Below, in pieces: positions 55,695-64,000 of a stretch of DNA of 64,000 nucleotides. The stretch's first letter is position 1, and each line of letters begins with the position of its first letter. Under the pieces are notes generated by a model. The model did not search any database and was not told the DNA's origin. It saw nothing but the letters and a program-made list of their open reading frames with translations. This DNA is from Saccharospirillum sp. (lineage in GTDB: Bacteria; Pseudomonadota; Gammaproteobacteria; Pseudomonadales; Natronospirillaceae): assembly GCA_018402545.1 (NCBI GenBank), contig JAGYIL010000003.1:62001-126000 (forward strand), in the 5' to 3' direction. The position numbers and the translations under genes are program-made.

Positions 55695-56915
55695 TTAACT
55701 ACGGTAGTCTGCATTGATGCTGACATAGTCGTGAGACAGGTCTGTGGTCCAAATTCGGTCTGAGACCTCGCCCCGGTTCAGTTGAACGCGAATGGTGATC
55801 TCTTCCTGAGCCACGACAGCACTGCCTGCCGCCTCGGTATATCCGGGGGCACGCTCGCCTTTGCTGACGATCTGAACATCATCCAGCCAGATATCGACCT
55901 GGTCGACGTCGAGCTCTGTTACGCCACTGCGGCCTACCGCGGCGAGAATGCGGCCCCAGTTGGCATCAGAAGCGGTGAGCGCGGTCTTTACCAGTGGGCT
56001 GTGTCCAATGGTGTAGGCAACGCTGAGCGCTTCTTCGGTCGTTTTGGCACCTTCAACGGCGATTTCAACAAACTTGGTTGCTCCTTCGCCATCCCGCACG
56101 ATGGCCTGCGCCAGCTCCAACATGACTTCCGAAACAGTCTTGAGCAAATGGCGGTAAACGTCGCTGTCTGTTGAAGTGATAGCCGGAGCTTCGGTCTGGC
56201 CGGTGGCAATCAGAATGCAGGCGTCGTTGGTCGAGGTGTCGCCATCGACGGTAATGCGGTTAAAGCTGCGCTCATTCGCGCCCGCCAGCAATTGCTGCAG
56301 GATCTCTGGCGCTACTTTCGCATTGGTGGCAACAAAACCCAGCATGGTGGCCATATTGGGCTTGATCATGCCCGACCCCTTGGCGATGCCGGTGACGCTG
56401 ATGGTTTCGTCCTGGTATTCGAACTGGCGCGAGCAGCCTTTGGCACGGGTATCGGTGGTCAGAATGCCTTTGGCTGCATCGGCCCAGTGGTTAGGGCTCA
56501 TCGCGGCAACCACATTGGGCAGTGCCTGGGCAATGGCGGGCATTGGCAGGTATTCGCCAATAACCCCGGTTGAAAACGGCAGCACCTGCTCAGGTTCAAT
56601 ACGCTTCAGAGCGGCCAGGCGGGCACAGGTTTCATGGGCGTCATCCAGCCCCTGTTGGCCAGTGCCGGCGTTGGCATTTCCGGTGTTAATGACCAGACAA
56701 CGGATATCACCCTGTTTCAGATGCTCACGGGCGACGATAACCGGTGCAGCACAGAAAGCGTTGGTGGTGAATACCCCGGCCACCGAACTGCCCGGAGCCA
56801 GTTGGAACACCACCAGGTCTTGCCGGTTGGGCTTCTTAATGCCGGCGCAACCGACACCGATGGAGACGCCGTCGATCGGAATCAACGGGGCTGTATTGGG
56901 TTGTCCAACGGCCAT
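55695..56915 (-). CDS. argJ: Bifunctional glutamate N-acetyltransferase / ornithine acetyltransferase ArgJ
   Basis: ArgJ recycles the acetyl group in arginine synthesis. At 406 aa it has GVGCAGIKKPNRQDL near the N-terminus and the self-cleavage/nucleophile threonine region GDTSTNDA (near residue 205), where the precursor splits into alpha and beta chains. The C-terminal SHDYVSINADYRS is diagnostic. It follows secA by 10 bp. Confidence 0.95.
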   Translation of the reverse strand: MAVGQPNTAPLIPIDGVSIGVGCAGIKKPNRQDLVVFQLAPGSSVAGVFTTNAFCAAPVIVAREHLKQGDIRCLVINTGNANAGTGQQGLDDAHETCARLAALKRIEPEQVLPFSTGVIGEYLPMPAIAQALPNVVAAMSPNHWADAAKGILTTDTRAKGCSRQFEYQDETISVTGIAKGSGMIKPNMATMLGFVATNAKVAPEILQQLLAGANERSFNRITVDGDTSTNDACILIATGQTEAPAITSTDSDVYRHLLKTVSEVMLELAQAIVRDGEGATKFVEIAVEGAKTTEEALSVAYTIGHSPLVKTALTASDANWGRILAAVGRSGVTELDVDQVDIWLDDVQIVSKGERAPGYTEAAGSAVVAQEEITIRVQLNRGEVSDRIWTTDLSHDYVSINADYRS

Positions 56916-56925
56916 CCTTGCACCC

Positions 56926-59670
56926 TCAGTTCAATTTACCGTGACAGTGTTTGTATTTCTTGCCTGAACCACAGGGGCAGAGCTCGTTGCGACCCACCTT
57001 GGGGCCCTGACGTGCCGGAGCAGGCTGGGCAGCCGCCGCACCTGGTGCAGAACTCGCGTCGGCTTCCGCCTTGGCGGCATCTTCCAGCGGGGTAGCCTTG
57101 CTATGTTCGAAATTCATTCGGGCCATAGCGGCTTCGCGGCGCTTGCGCTCTTCTTCGGCTGATTCTTCCGGTGTACGCACCTGAACATGTGACAGGATGC
57201 GAATGGTGTCGGCTTTTACCTGCTCGAGCATGGCCTGAAACAGTTCGAACGACTCGCGCTTGTATTCCTGCTTGGGGTTCTTCTGCGCATAACCGCGCAA
57301 ATGAATGCCCTGACGCAAGTGGTCCATGTTGTAGAGATGCTCTTTCCAGTGCTGGTCAAGCACCTGCAGCATGACCTGCTTTTCGAACTGACGCAGGGCC
57401 TGAGGGCCAGCGACCGATTCTTTCTCTTTATAGTGAGCAACTGCGGCTTCGAGGATGCGTTCGCGCAGCTTCTCTTCATGCAGATGGTCGTCGGCATCCA
57501 GCCATTCCTGAATCGGCAGTTTCACGCCGAATTCTTTCTGCACTGCGGTTTCCAGGCCAGGAATATCCCATTGCTCGGGCAGGCTCTGTGGCGGAATGTA
57601 CTCGCTGATTTCGGCGTTGACGATGTCGCTGCGAACGTTGTCGATTACATCTTCGATGCTGTCGGCGGCCATCAGATCGTCGCGCTGCTGGTACACCACC
57701 TGACGCTGGGAATTGGCCACATCGTCGTATTCCAGCAACTGTTTGCGGATATCGAAGTTGCGGTTTTCAACCTTGCGCTGTGCCTTTTCGATGGCGTTGC
57801 TGACCATCTTGGCTTCAATGGCTTCGCCATCTTTCATACCCAGCGACTGCATGATGCCTTTCATGCGCTCTGGCATGAAAATCCGCATCAGACTGTCTTC
57901 CATGGACAGGAAGAAGCGGGACGAACCCGGATCCCCCTGACGGCCAGCACGGCCGCGCAACTGGTTATCGATACGGCGGCTTTCATGACGCTCGGTGCCG
58001 ATAATGTGCAGACCACCGGCTTCAATCACTGTCTGGTGGCGCTCTTTCCAGTCAGCCTCGGCGCGTGCCAGTACATCGGGATCGGCACTGTCGAGATCCA
58101 GCACTTCGGTTTCCCAGTTACCGCCCAGCTTGATGTCGGTACCCCGACCCGCCATGTTAGTCGCAATGGTCACCGCGCCGGGCTGGCCAGCCTGGGCAAT
58201 TACCTGAGCTTCCCGGTCGTGTTGCTTGGCGTTCAGAATGTTGTGCGGCACCTTGGCTTTGGTCAGGGCCTCGGAGATACGCTCCGACGCCTCAACCGAG
58301 GCTGTACCTACCAGTACCGGGCGTTTCTTATCGCGCTCGGCAATGATGTCTTCAATGACCGCATTGAATTTTTCAGGTTCGGTCAGGAAGATCAGATCGT
58401 TAAAGTCAGTACGGGCAATGGGCTTGTTGGTCGGGATCACCACCACGTCGAGGCCATAGATCTGGTTAAGCTCGAACGCTTCGGTGTCGGCCGTGCCCGT
58501 CATGCCAGACAACTTGTCGTACAGCCGGAAATAGTTCTGGAAGGTGGTCGATGCCAGCGTCTGGTTCTCTTTCTGAACCTGCAGGCCTTCTTTGGCCTCT
58601 ACCGCCTGGTGCAGACCATCGCTCCAGCGGCGCCCGGGCATGGTGCGACCGGTGTGCTCGTCAACAATGACCACCTGGTCGTTTTGCAGAATGTAGTCGA
58701 CGTTGCGCTGGAACATGTAGTGGGCTTTCAGACCCGCTGTAACGTGGTGAAACAGCAGAAGATTGTGCGGTGCGTAAAGGGATTCACCCTCGGGTAACAA
58801 ACCCGCTTCCTGCAACAGGGATTCAACCCGGTCATGGCCACGCTCGGTCAGTTCAATGGAACGATTCTTCTCATCGACCAGGAAATCGCCTTCTACGGCT
58901 TCTTCACCCTCGGTCGCTTCTTTGGCTGGTTTCAGCGACGGAATCAGCTTGTTTATCTGGATGTAGCGTTCGCTGGAATCTTCGGCGGCCCCGGAGATGA
59001 TCAGCGGTGTCCGGGCTTCGTCGATCAGAATGGAATCCACTTCATCGACAATGCCGAAGGCCTGGCCACGCTGGAATTTGTCTTTCAGACTGAACGCCAT
59101 GTTGTCGCGCAGGTAGTCGAAGCCGAATTCGTTGTTGGTGCCGTAGGTGATGTCAGCCTGGTAGGCGGCCCGTTTCTCGTTCGGGTCCTGTTGCGAGACC
59201 ACAATCCCGACCGTCAGCCCAAGCGCTTCATACAAAGGGCGCATCCATTCCGCATCACGCCGTGCCAGGTAGTCGTTCACGGTGATGATGTGAACCCCCT
59301 TGGCAGGCAGGGCATTCAGGTAGGCGGCCAGGGTAGCAACCAGGGTTTTACCCTCACCGGTTTTCATCTCGGCGATCTTGCCGGAGTTGAGCACCATGCC
59401 GCCGATCATCTGCACATCGAAATGGCGCAAACCCAGCACGCGCCGGCTGGCTTCCCGCACCAGTGCAAAGGCTTCGGGGATCAGGCTGTCGAGCGCCTCA
59501 CCCTTTTCCAGCCGTTCACGAAATACAGCCGTCTGACCTTTGATCTCGTCGTCAGACAGGCGTTCCATGTCGGGTTCCAGGACGTTAATTCGCTGTACCA
59601 GGCGGGCCAATCGCTTAATTTCGCGGTCGTTCTTGGAGCCGACCACCTTCTTCATCAGTGTCGTGAACAT
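56926..59670 (-). CDS. secA: Preprotein translocase ATPase SecA
   Basis: SecA drives Sec-dependent export through SecYEG. At 914 aa it has Walker A MKTGEGKT (near 102), the DEAD-like [11 protein letters not shown], motif [10 protein letters not shown], and the C-terminal zinc-binding [14 protein letters not shown] that binds SecB. It leads argJ-mutT on the minus strand. Confidence 0.98.
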   Translation of the reverse strand: MFTTLMKKVVGSKNDREIKRLARLVQRINVLEPDMERLSDDEIKGQTAVFRERLEKGEALDSLIPEAFALVREASRRVLGLRHFDVQMIGGMVLNSGKIAEMKTGEGKTLVATLAAYLNALPAKGVHIITVNDYLARRDAEWMRPLYEALGLTVGIVVSQQDPNEKRAAYQADITYGTNNEFGFDYLRDNMAFSLKDKFQRGQAFGIVDEVDSILIDEARTPLIISGAAEDSSERYIQINKLIPSLKPAKEATEGEEAVEGDFLVDEKNRSIELTERGHDRVESLLQEAGLLPEGESLYAPHNLLLFHHVTAGLKAHYMFQRNVDYILQNDQVVIVDEHTGRTMPGRRWSDGLHQAVEAKEGLQVQKENQTLASTTFQNYFRLYDKLSGMTGTADTEAFELNQIYGLDVVVIPTNKPIARTDFNDLIFLTEPEKFNAVIEDIIAERDKKRPVLVGTASVEASERISEALTKAKVPHNILNAKQHDREAQVIAQAGQPGAVTIATNMAGRGTDIKLGGNWETEVLDLDSADPDVLARAEADWKERHQTVIEAGGLHIIGTERHESRRIDNQLRGRAGRQGDPGSSRFFLSMEDSLMRIFMPERMKGIMQSLGMKDGEAIEAKMVSNAIEKAQRKVENRNFDIRKQLLEYDDVANSQRQVVYQQRDDLMAADSIEDVIDNVRSDIVNAEISEYIPPQSLPEQWDIPGLETAVQKEFGVKLPIQEWLDADDHLHEEKLRERILEAAVAHYKEKESVAGPQALRQFEKQVMLQVLDQHWKEHLYNMDHLRQGIHLRGYAQKNPKQEYKRESFELFQAMLEQVKADTIRILSHVQVRTPEESAEEERKRREAAMARMNFEHSKATPLEDAAKAEADASSAPGAAAAQPAPARQGPKVGRNELCPCGSGKKYKHCHGKLN

Positions 59671-59820
59671 AGGAGAGTGTCGTTTTTTAGATTCGATTCA
59701 AAGACTTAGTGGTGGTCAACTATACTGACTGCAAGTGCTCTTGTCTTTGAAATTGTAAAAATAGTCTGGCGGGAGCTTTTCGGGCCATCACCCGAAAAGG
59801 TGAGGTTAATCTATCTGGCC

Positions 59821-59840
59821 AAAACGCCCCTGACAGGGCG
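59821..59840 (-). terminator. Intrinsic terminator after the M23 peptidase gene
   Basis: Immediately after the TAG of the M23 gene, CGCCC-TGTCAG-GGGCG (minus strand) is followed by TTTT. A short GC stem with a T-tract ends the transcript coming from the M23 gene before secA. Confidence 0.75.
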
Positions 59841-60767
59841 CTAAAACCGGGCAACGCGATCAATGTATTTCGCCGGATCAACCGACTTGTCTCGGTGCAG
59901 CACTTCAAAATGCACGTGCGGGCCAGTCGAGCGGCCGGTACTGCCCATCAGGGCGACGACATCGCCCTTGCTGATGACGTCGCCCACGTTAACCAGTATT
60001 TCCCGGGCATGGGCGTAGCGGGTCACATAGCCGTTGCCATGGTTCACTTCGACCAGATTACCGTAGCCATACCGATCACTCGCCCAGGTAACCACCCCGG
60101 CCGCAACGGCAATGACGTTCGAGCCTTCCTTGCCAGCAAAGTCGACCCCGTCGTGCCAGGCGACGTTGCCATTGAAGGGGTCATTCCGGTAGCCATAGCG
60201 GGAACTCATCCAGCCGCGCTCAATGGGACGGCCGGCAACAAAGGTAGAGGATTGTATTTTTCGGTCGCCCAACAGAGAGTCCAATACAGACAACTGCTGC
60301 TCGCGGCTGTCGATCAGGCTGGAAAGTTCATTGAGGGCATTTACGAAATCGGGCGGGGAATAGGCATCGCCGACGTCGCTTTCCGGGCCACCCACGGCCG
60401 GGTCGATACTGAAATCAAACTCGCCGTCTTCCAGTTTGGCAACGTTAACCAGGCGTTCACCAAGTGCATCGAGGCGGGTAAGACGGGATTGTTGCTGGGC
60501 CAGTTTTACAGTTAGGGCACGAATTTGGTCTTCGGTATAGCGGCGGGTACGTTCAAGCTCTTCTTCCTGGAATGCCATTCGCTCTTGCCAGGCCTGAACC
60601 GCTCGGGAATCCATAACCAGGGGGGTGTCGTCCTGATACCAGAGGTGCACCATATAAGCGCCACTGCCCATCAGGCTGATCGCGATCAACACCATGAATG
60701 CCACCAGCAGTGGCAACGATAACGTTCTGGAGCGGCTGTGACGCCGACCGACAAAGATCACGTTCAT
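59841..60767 (-). CDS. Membrane-anchored M23 (LytM-type) metallopeptidase
   Basis: A 308-aa protein with a TM segment at about residues 17-41, a coiled coil at about 60-105 (ERTRRYTEDQIRALTVKLAQ), and a C-terminal LytM domain. Zinc and catalytic motifs are intact: HDGVDFAG (HxxxD), RYAHA and HVHFEV. It could be an active cell-wall endopeptidase. Position between lpxC and secA is conserved in pseudomonads. Confidence 0.9.
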   Translation of the reverse strand: MNVIFVGRRHSRSRTLSLPLLVAFMVLIAISLMGSGAYMVHLWYQDDTPLVMDSRAVQAWQERMAFQEEELERTRRYTEDQIRALTVKLAQQQSRLTRLDALGERLVNVAKLEDGEFDFSIDPAVGGPESDVGDAYSPPDFVNALNELSSLIDSREQQLSVLDSLLGDRKIQSSTFVAGRPIERGWMSSRYGYRNDPFNGNVAWHDGVDFAGKEGSNVIAVAAGVVTWASDRYGYGNLVEVNHGNGYVTRYAHAREILVNVGDVISKGDVVALMGSTGRSTGPHVHFEVLHRDKSVDPAKYIDRVARF

Positions 60768-60907
60768 ACTGCGCGATTACCTATCCTGAACAAGCGGCAC
60801 GAAAGACCGGGACGAGTGTTTCGTGCGAACCGCCCGATCACCACTTAGTGCTGCCCTGCCATTAGCAGGCGCCGTGATTCGGAGACCCGAGCGGTACACA
60901 AGAGTTG

Positions 60908-61825
60908 TTAGCTTGTTGCAAGCACCGGCGCATAGGCGATGGGTACTGAAGCCGCTTCTTCGTTTTCGAAAGTTACGAACTCCCAGGCATCTTCCTGCTT
61001 GAGCAAAGCCCGTAACAGCAAGTTGTTTAGCCCGTGGCCTGACTTGTAACCGACAAAGCGGCCGATCAGGCTGTGGCCCAGCAAGTACAGGTCGCCTACG
61101 GCGTCCAGTACTTTGTGCTTGACAAACTCGTCTTCATATCGGAGCCCATCTTCGTTCAGAATCTTGTAATCGTCAACGGCGATTGCGTTATTCACGCTGG
61201 CGCCCAGCGCCAGATTATTGGCTCTCAGGTACTCGAAATCGCGCATGAAACCGAAAGTACGCGCCCGGCTGATCTCTTTCACAAAGGCCGTGGTGGAAAA
61301 ATCCAGCTCGGCCGTTTGCGAACGATCACGGAACACCGGGTGATCGAAATCGATGGTGAAGCGCACAGCGAAGCCTTCATAGGGCTCAAACCGGGCGATT
61401 TTGTCGCCATCTTCCACGATGACCGGTTTCTTGATGCGAATAAAACGTTTGGCCTTGCCCTGCTCTTCGATTCCGGCGGACTGCAGCAGGAAGACGAAGG
61501 GACCAGCGCTGCCGTCCATAATCGGCACCTCGGCCGCGCTGACTTCAATGTAGGCATTATCGATGCCCAGGCCAGCGCAGGCCGACAGCAGGTGCTCGAC
61601 GGTGTCGATGCAGACATCACCCTTTACCAGGGTCGTCGACAAGGTAGTATCGCCCACATTCAGGGCATGGGCAGGAATTTCCACAACCGGATCAAGATCC
61701 GTGCGGCAGAAAACGATACCCGTGTCGACGGGCGCAGGTTTCAACGTCAGATACACCTTTTTGCCTGAGTGCAAACCCACGCCGGTGGCACGAATTGCGT
61801 TCTTGAGTGTTCTCTGTTTCACCAT
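60908..61825 (-). CDS. lpxC: UDP-3-O-acyl-N-acetylglucosamine deacetylase LpxC
   Basis: LpxC is the committed zinc enzyme of lipid A synthesis. At 305 aa (E. coli 305) the zinc ligands and active site are visible: TVEHLLSA (His near 78) and [20 protein letters not shown] (His and Asp near 237-241, His near 247). Also [11 protein letters not shown] at the C-terminus. It follows ftsZ by 118 bp. Confidence 0.97.
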   Translation of the reverse strand: MVKQRTLKNAIRATGVGLHSGKKVYLTLKPAPVDTGIVFCRTDLDPVVEIPAHALNVGDTTLSTTLVKGDVCIDTVEHLLSACAGLGIDNAYIEVSAAEVPIMDGSAGPFVFLLQSAGIEEQGKAKRFIRIKKPVIVEDGDKIARFEPYEGFAVRFTIDFDHPVFRDRSQTAELDFSTTAFVKEISRARTFGFMRDFEYLRANNLALGASVNNAIAVDDYKILNEDGLRYEDEFVKHKVLDAVGDLYLLGHSLIGRFVGYKSGHGLNNLLLRALLKQEDAWEFVTFENEEAASVPIAYAPVLATS

Positions 61826-61943
61826 GCGTTCCGATCCTACTGTTTGGTTCAGCCATTCGCTACTGGCTCAACGCCGTCAAAATAATAAGGGCAAGCATTC
61901 TACCAGAAGCTTGACAGCGAACCTACGCTATTTCTGTACAGAT

Positions 61944-63143
61944 TCAGTCAGCCTGACGGCGCAAAAACGCTGGAATATCGAGGTAATCCAGGTCTTTTGC
62001 ACTGCGCATTGGTTTGCTGTCTTCCGCTGCGGCTTCTGAAGGCTTGGCATTACGCACTGCAGTGGGGCGATCGAGCTTTTTGTAGTCGACGCTGCCATCT
62101 GCTTTGCGGGTGTTATCCACCGCCACCTTGGGCTTGGCAGCCATGGCTTCGGCCTGGCCAATGCCAGTCGCTACCACGGTCACACGAATTTCATCACCCA
62201 ATTCCGGATCAATAACCGTGCCAACTACCACAGTTGCGTCTTCTGAAGCGAATTCTTCGATGGTATCACCCACCTGAGTGAACTCATCCAGCCCCAGATC
62301 GACACCGGCAGAAATGTTGACCAGGATGCCTTTGGCGCCATGCAGATCGACGTCTTCAAGCAGCGGGCTGCGAATCGCCATCTCAGCGGCTCTGACCGCA
62401 CGGTCTTCTCCGGAGGCAATGCCACTACCCATCATCGCCATGCCCATCTCAGACATAACAGTCCGGACGTCGGCGAAGTCGAGGTTGATGGTACCTGGAC
62501 GAATAATCAGGTCAGCGACCCCCTGAACGGCGTTCAGAAGTACGTTGTTGGCTTCGGAGAAAGCCTCCAACAGCGTCACATTCTTACCCAAAACGGTCAG
62601 TAATTTCTCGTTGGGGATGGTGATCAGCGAATCCACATGCTCACGCAGCAGGTCCAGACCTTCGTTGGCGACCTTCATCCGGCGGCGGCCTTCGAACGGG
62701 AAAGGCTTGGTCACCACGGCAACCGTCAGAATGCCGAGCTCTTTGGCCACTTCTGCCACGACAGGCGCAGCGCCGGTACCGGTACCGCCACCCATGCCTG
62801 CGGTGATGAACACCATGTCAGCACCCTTGAGTACTTCGGCAATGCGCTCACGGTCTTCCAGAGCCGCCTGACGGCCTACTTCCGGGTTCGCACCGGCACC
62901 CAGTCCGCGGGTAATGCCATTACCCAGCTGCAGCTGAGTCGTCGCCTCTACCCCACGCAATGCTTGAGCATCGGTGTTTGCGCAAATGAATTCGACGCCA
63001 TTGATGTGCGACTGCAGCATGTGACGCACAGCGTTACCGCCGCCACCACCACAGCCAAACACCTTGATCACCGCAGCTTGCGGCTGTTCGTCGACGAGTG
63101 TGAACATATCGCCGCCGTTTACTTCCGGATCATAATGTTTCAT
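61944..63143 (-). CDS. ftsZ: Cell division protein FtsZ
   Basis: FtsZ is the tubulin-like GTPase of the Z ring. At 399 aa it has the GTP signature GGGTGTGAAPVVAEVA (about residues 117-132), T7-loop region, a variable linker, and the C-terminal peptide YLDIPAFLRRQ that binds FtsA and ZipA. AAGGAG lies 8 bases before the ATG at 63143; an internal ATG 36 bp later is another possibility. Downstream of ftsA as usual. Confidence 0.97.
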   Translation of the reverse strand: MKHYDPEVNGGDMFTLVDEQPQAAVIKVFGCGGGGGNAVRHMLQSHINGVEFICANTDAQALRGVEATTQLQLGNGITRGLGAGANPEVGRQAALEDRERIAEVLKGADMVFITAGMGGGTGTGAAPVVAEVAKELGILTVAVVTKPFPFEGRRRMKVANEGLDLLREHVDSLITIPNEKLLTVLGKNVTLLEAFSEANNVLLNAVQGVADLIIRPGTINLDFADVRTVMSEMGMAMMGSGIASGEDRAVRAAEMAIRSPLLEDVDLHGAKGILVNISAGVDLGLDEFTQVGDTIEEFASEDATVVVGTVIDPELGDEIRVTVVATGIGQAEAMAAKPKVAVDNTRKADGSVDYKKLDRPTAVRNAKPSEAAAEDSKPMRSAKDLDYLDIPAFLRRQAD

Positions 63144-63308
63144 TTTCCTGCTCCTTCCATTGTTTTAAGAATGGATGTTGTTGTTTCAGACCCGAAGGTC
63201 TGTGCCCTGAATGTGTGAGGGTCGTCCTGTCTTGGCTGCCCCTTACTGCTTGAATGTGGCAACCGTCCTTGTTCCGATCCGGCGTACCGGGTCGGTCTTG
63301 CAAAATGG

Positions 63309-64000
63309 TTAAAAATTGTTGGCCATCCAGCTGCGAAACCGGGTCCAGGCGCTCTCTTTTGGAACCTGTGCCTGTTTGCGTACCCGGGTGGCGGGTTGCT
63401 TGCCGCCCTGAAGCTGCTTCAGCCCGTACTGCAACAAGCCAACGCCGGTGGCGTGAATCGGGTTGGAGACCACATCCGACAAGCCTGACACGTTCTGCGG
63501 ATAGGCCAGCCGAACCGGCACATGAAACACCTCTTCGGCCAGCTCCACGGCGCCTTCCATCTTGGCGGTGCCACCGGTCAGCACGACACCGGCCGGAATC
63601 ATGTCTTCAAAGCCGCTGCGGCGCAGTTCCGACTTGATCAGATTGAACAATTCCTCGTAGCGTGGCTCGACCACTTCGGCCAGAGCCTGGCGGGTCAGTT
63701 CGCGGGCACTGCGGTCACCCACGCTCGGCACCTTGATGGTTTCATGCGCGCCGGCCAGTTGAGACAGCGCGCAGGCATATTTGATCTTGATCTCTTCGGC
63801 ATGCTGGGTCGGCGTAGCAAAGGCCATGGCGATGTCGTTGGTCACCTGGTCACCGGCAATCGGGATCACCGCTGTGTGGCGAATCGCGCCTTCGGTGAAA
63901 ATCGCCATATCGGTAGTACCGCCGCCGATGTCGACCAGACAGACACCCAGTTCCCGTTCATCGTCGGTCAGTACAGCCTGGGCGGAAGCCAGTTGCTCCA
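63309..64000 (-). CDS. ftsA: Cell division protein FtsA (C-terminal part, 5' end beyond window)
   Basis: FtsA is the actin-like tether of FtsZ to the membrane. The frame is open from the right edge to the TAA at 63309, giving about 229 codons. It contains the actin-family phosphate motif VDIGGGTTDMAIFTEG, GVVLTGGTAKMEGAVELAEEVF and the C-terminal amphipathic membrane helix (SAWTRFRSWMANNF). The first ATG inside the window (63908) is internal, not the start. Confidence 0.95.
   Translation of the reverse strand, partial: EQLASAQAVLTDDERELGVCLVDIGGGTTDMAIFTEGAIRHTAVIPIAGDQVTNDIAMAFATPTQHAEEIKIKYACALSQLAGAHETIKVPSVGDRSARELTRQALAEVVEPRYEELFNLIKSELRRSGFEDMIPAGVVLTGGTAKMEGAVELAEEVFHVPVRLAYPQNVSGLSDVVSNPIHATGVGLLQYGLKQLQGGKQPATRVRKQAQVPKESAWTRFRSWMANNF

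Noticed and set aside
57301-58797. 498-aa plus-strand ORF opposite secA
   Set aside because: Antisense shadow caused by codon bias in secA.

Overview
The window is a gene-dense chromosomal segment of a gammaproteobacterium. Gene order supports this: recO-era-rnc-lepB-lepA-mucD, nadB, sdhE-ygfZ, rsfS-rlmH-mrdA-rodA-mltB-rlpA-dacA-ybeD-lipB-lipA, minCDE, pilBCD-coaE-yacG, and secA-argJ-mutT next to ftsA-ftsZ-lpxC. The mix of Pseudomonas-like and Oceanospirillales-like order, a DksA2-type DksA and moderately high GC suggest a marine Oceanospirillales-type organism (Saccharospirillum/Reinekea/Marinobacter neighbourhood). I am sure only of the class. No tRNA, rRNA, CRISPR array, prophage or complete insertion sequence was recognised.

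Layout. 1-7.4 kb (minus): recO (partial), era, rnc, a DUF4845 protein, lepB, lepA, mucD-like protease and rseC. nadB follows divergently, but rpoE-rseA-rseB, which usually separate nadB from rseC, are missing. 9-22 kb: sdhE/ygfX, ygfZ, an HDOD protein, a cysteine-cluster protein, an esterase, purL, mltF, a porin-like protein, purU, a zinc-ligand-poor DksA and a PilH-like response regulator. 22-35 kb: a short TetR regulator, then a long minus-strand set for lipoate synthesis, cell elongation (PBP2/RodA and murein enzymes), ribosome factors, nadD and proA. 35-43 kb: a DedA-PAP2 fusion, small membrane proteins, an acyl-sensing type XRE regulator abutting minC, minD/minE and trxB. 43-53 kb: type IV pilus region. 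53-64 kb: MFS transporter, mutT, argJ, secA, an M23 peptidase, lpxC, ftsZ and partial ftsA.

The most unusual region is 44.4-48 kb. At the place divergent from pilBCD where pseudomonads carry a normal ~150-residue pilA, there are two tiny prepilins (59 and 58 aa, each with a 52-residue mature part). Between them lies a secreted 153-aa protein with six cysteines. Downstream on the same strand is a tightly coupled ABC cassette (permease, a TPR-like membrane-anchored protein, ATPase) of lower GC. This resembles the split pilin (geopilin domain 1 / domain 2) of Geobacter and the pilin-linked PilG-PilH-PilI transporter of Myxococcus. I infer a split-pilin system replacing the usual major pilin.

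A second theme is structured repeats. One ~103-113 bp element occurs three times with a conserved core and outer stems that differ between copies yet stay self-complementary. A 164-bp branched inverted repeat spans the stop codons of two convergent genes. A 270-bp MITE-like element with 34-bp terminal inverted repeats begins at the coaE stop codon, and a truncated relative lies near 55.2 kb. Two copies of the first family break otherwise conserved gene pairs (nadD/rsfS and minC/minD).
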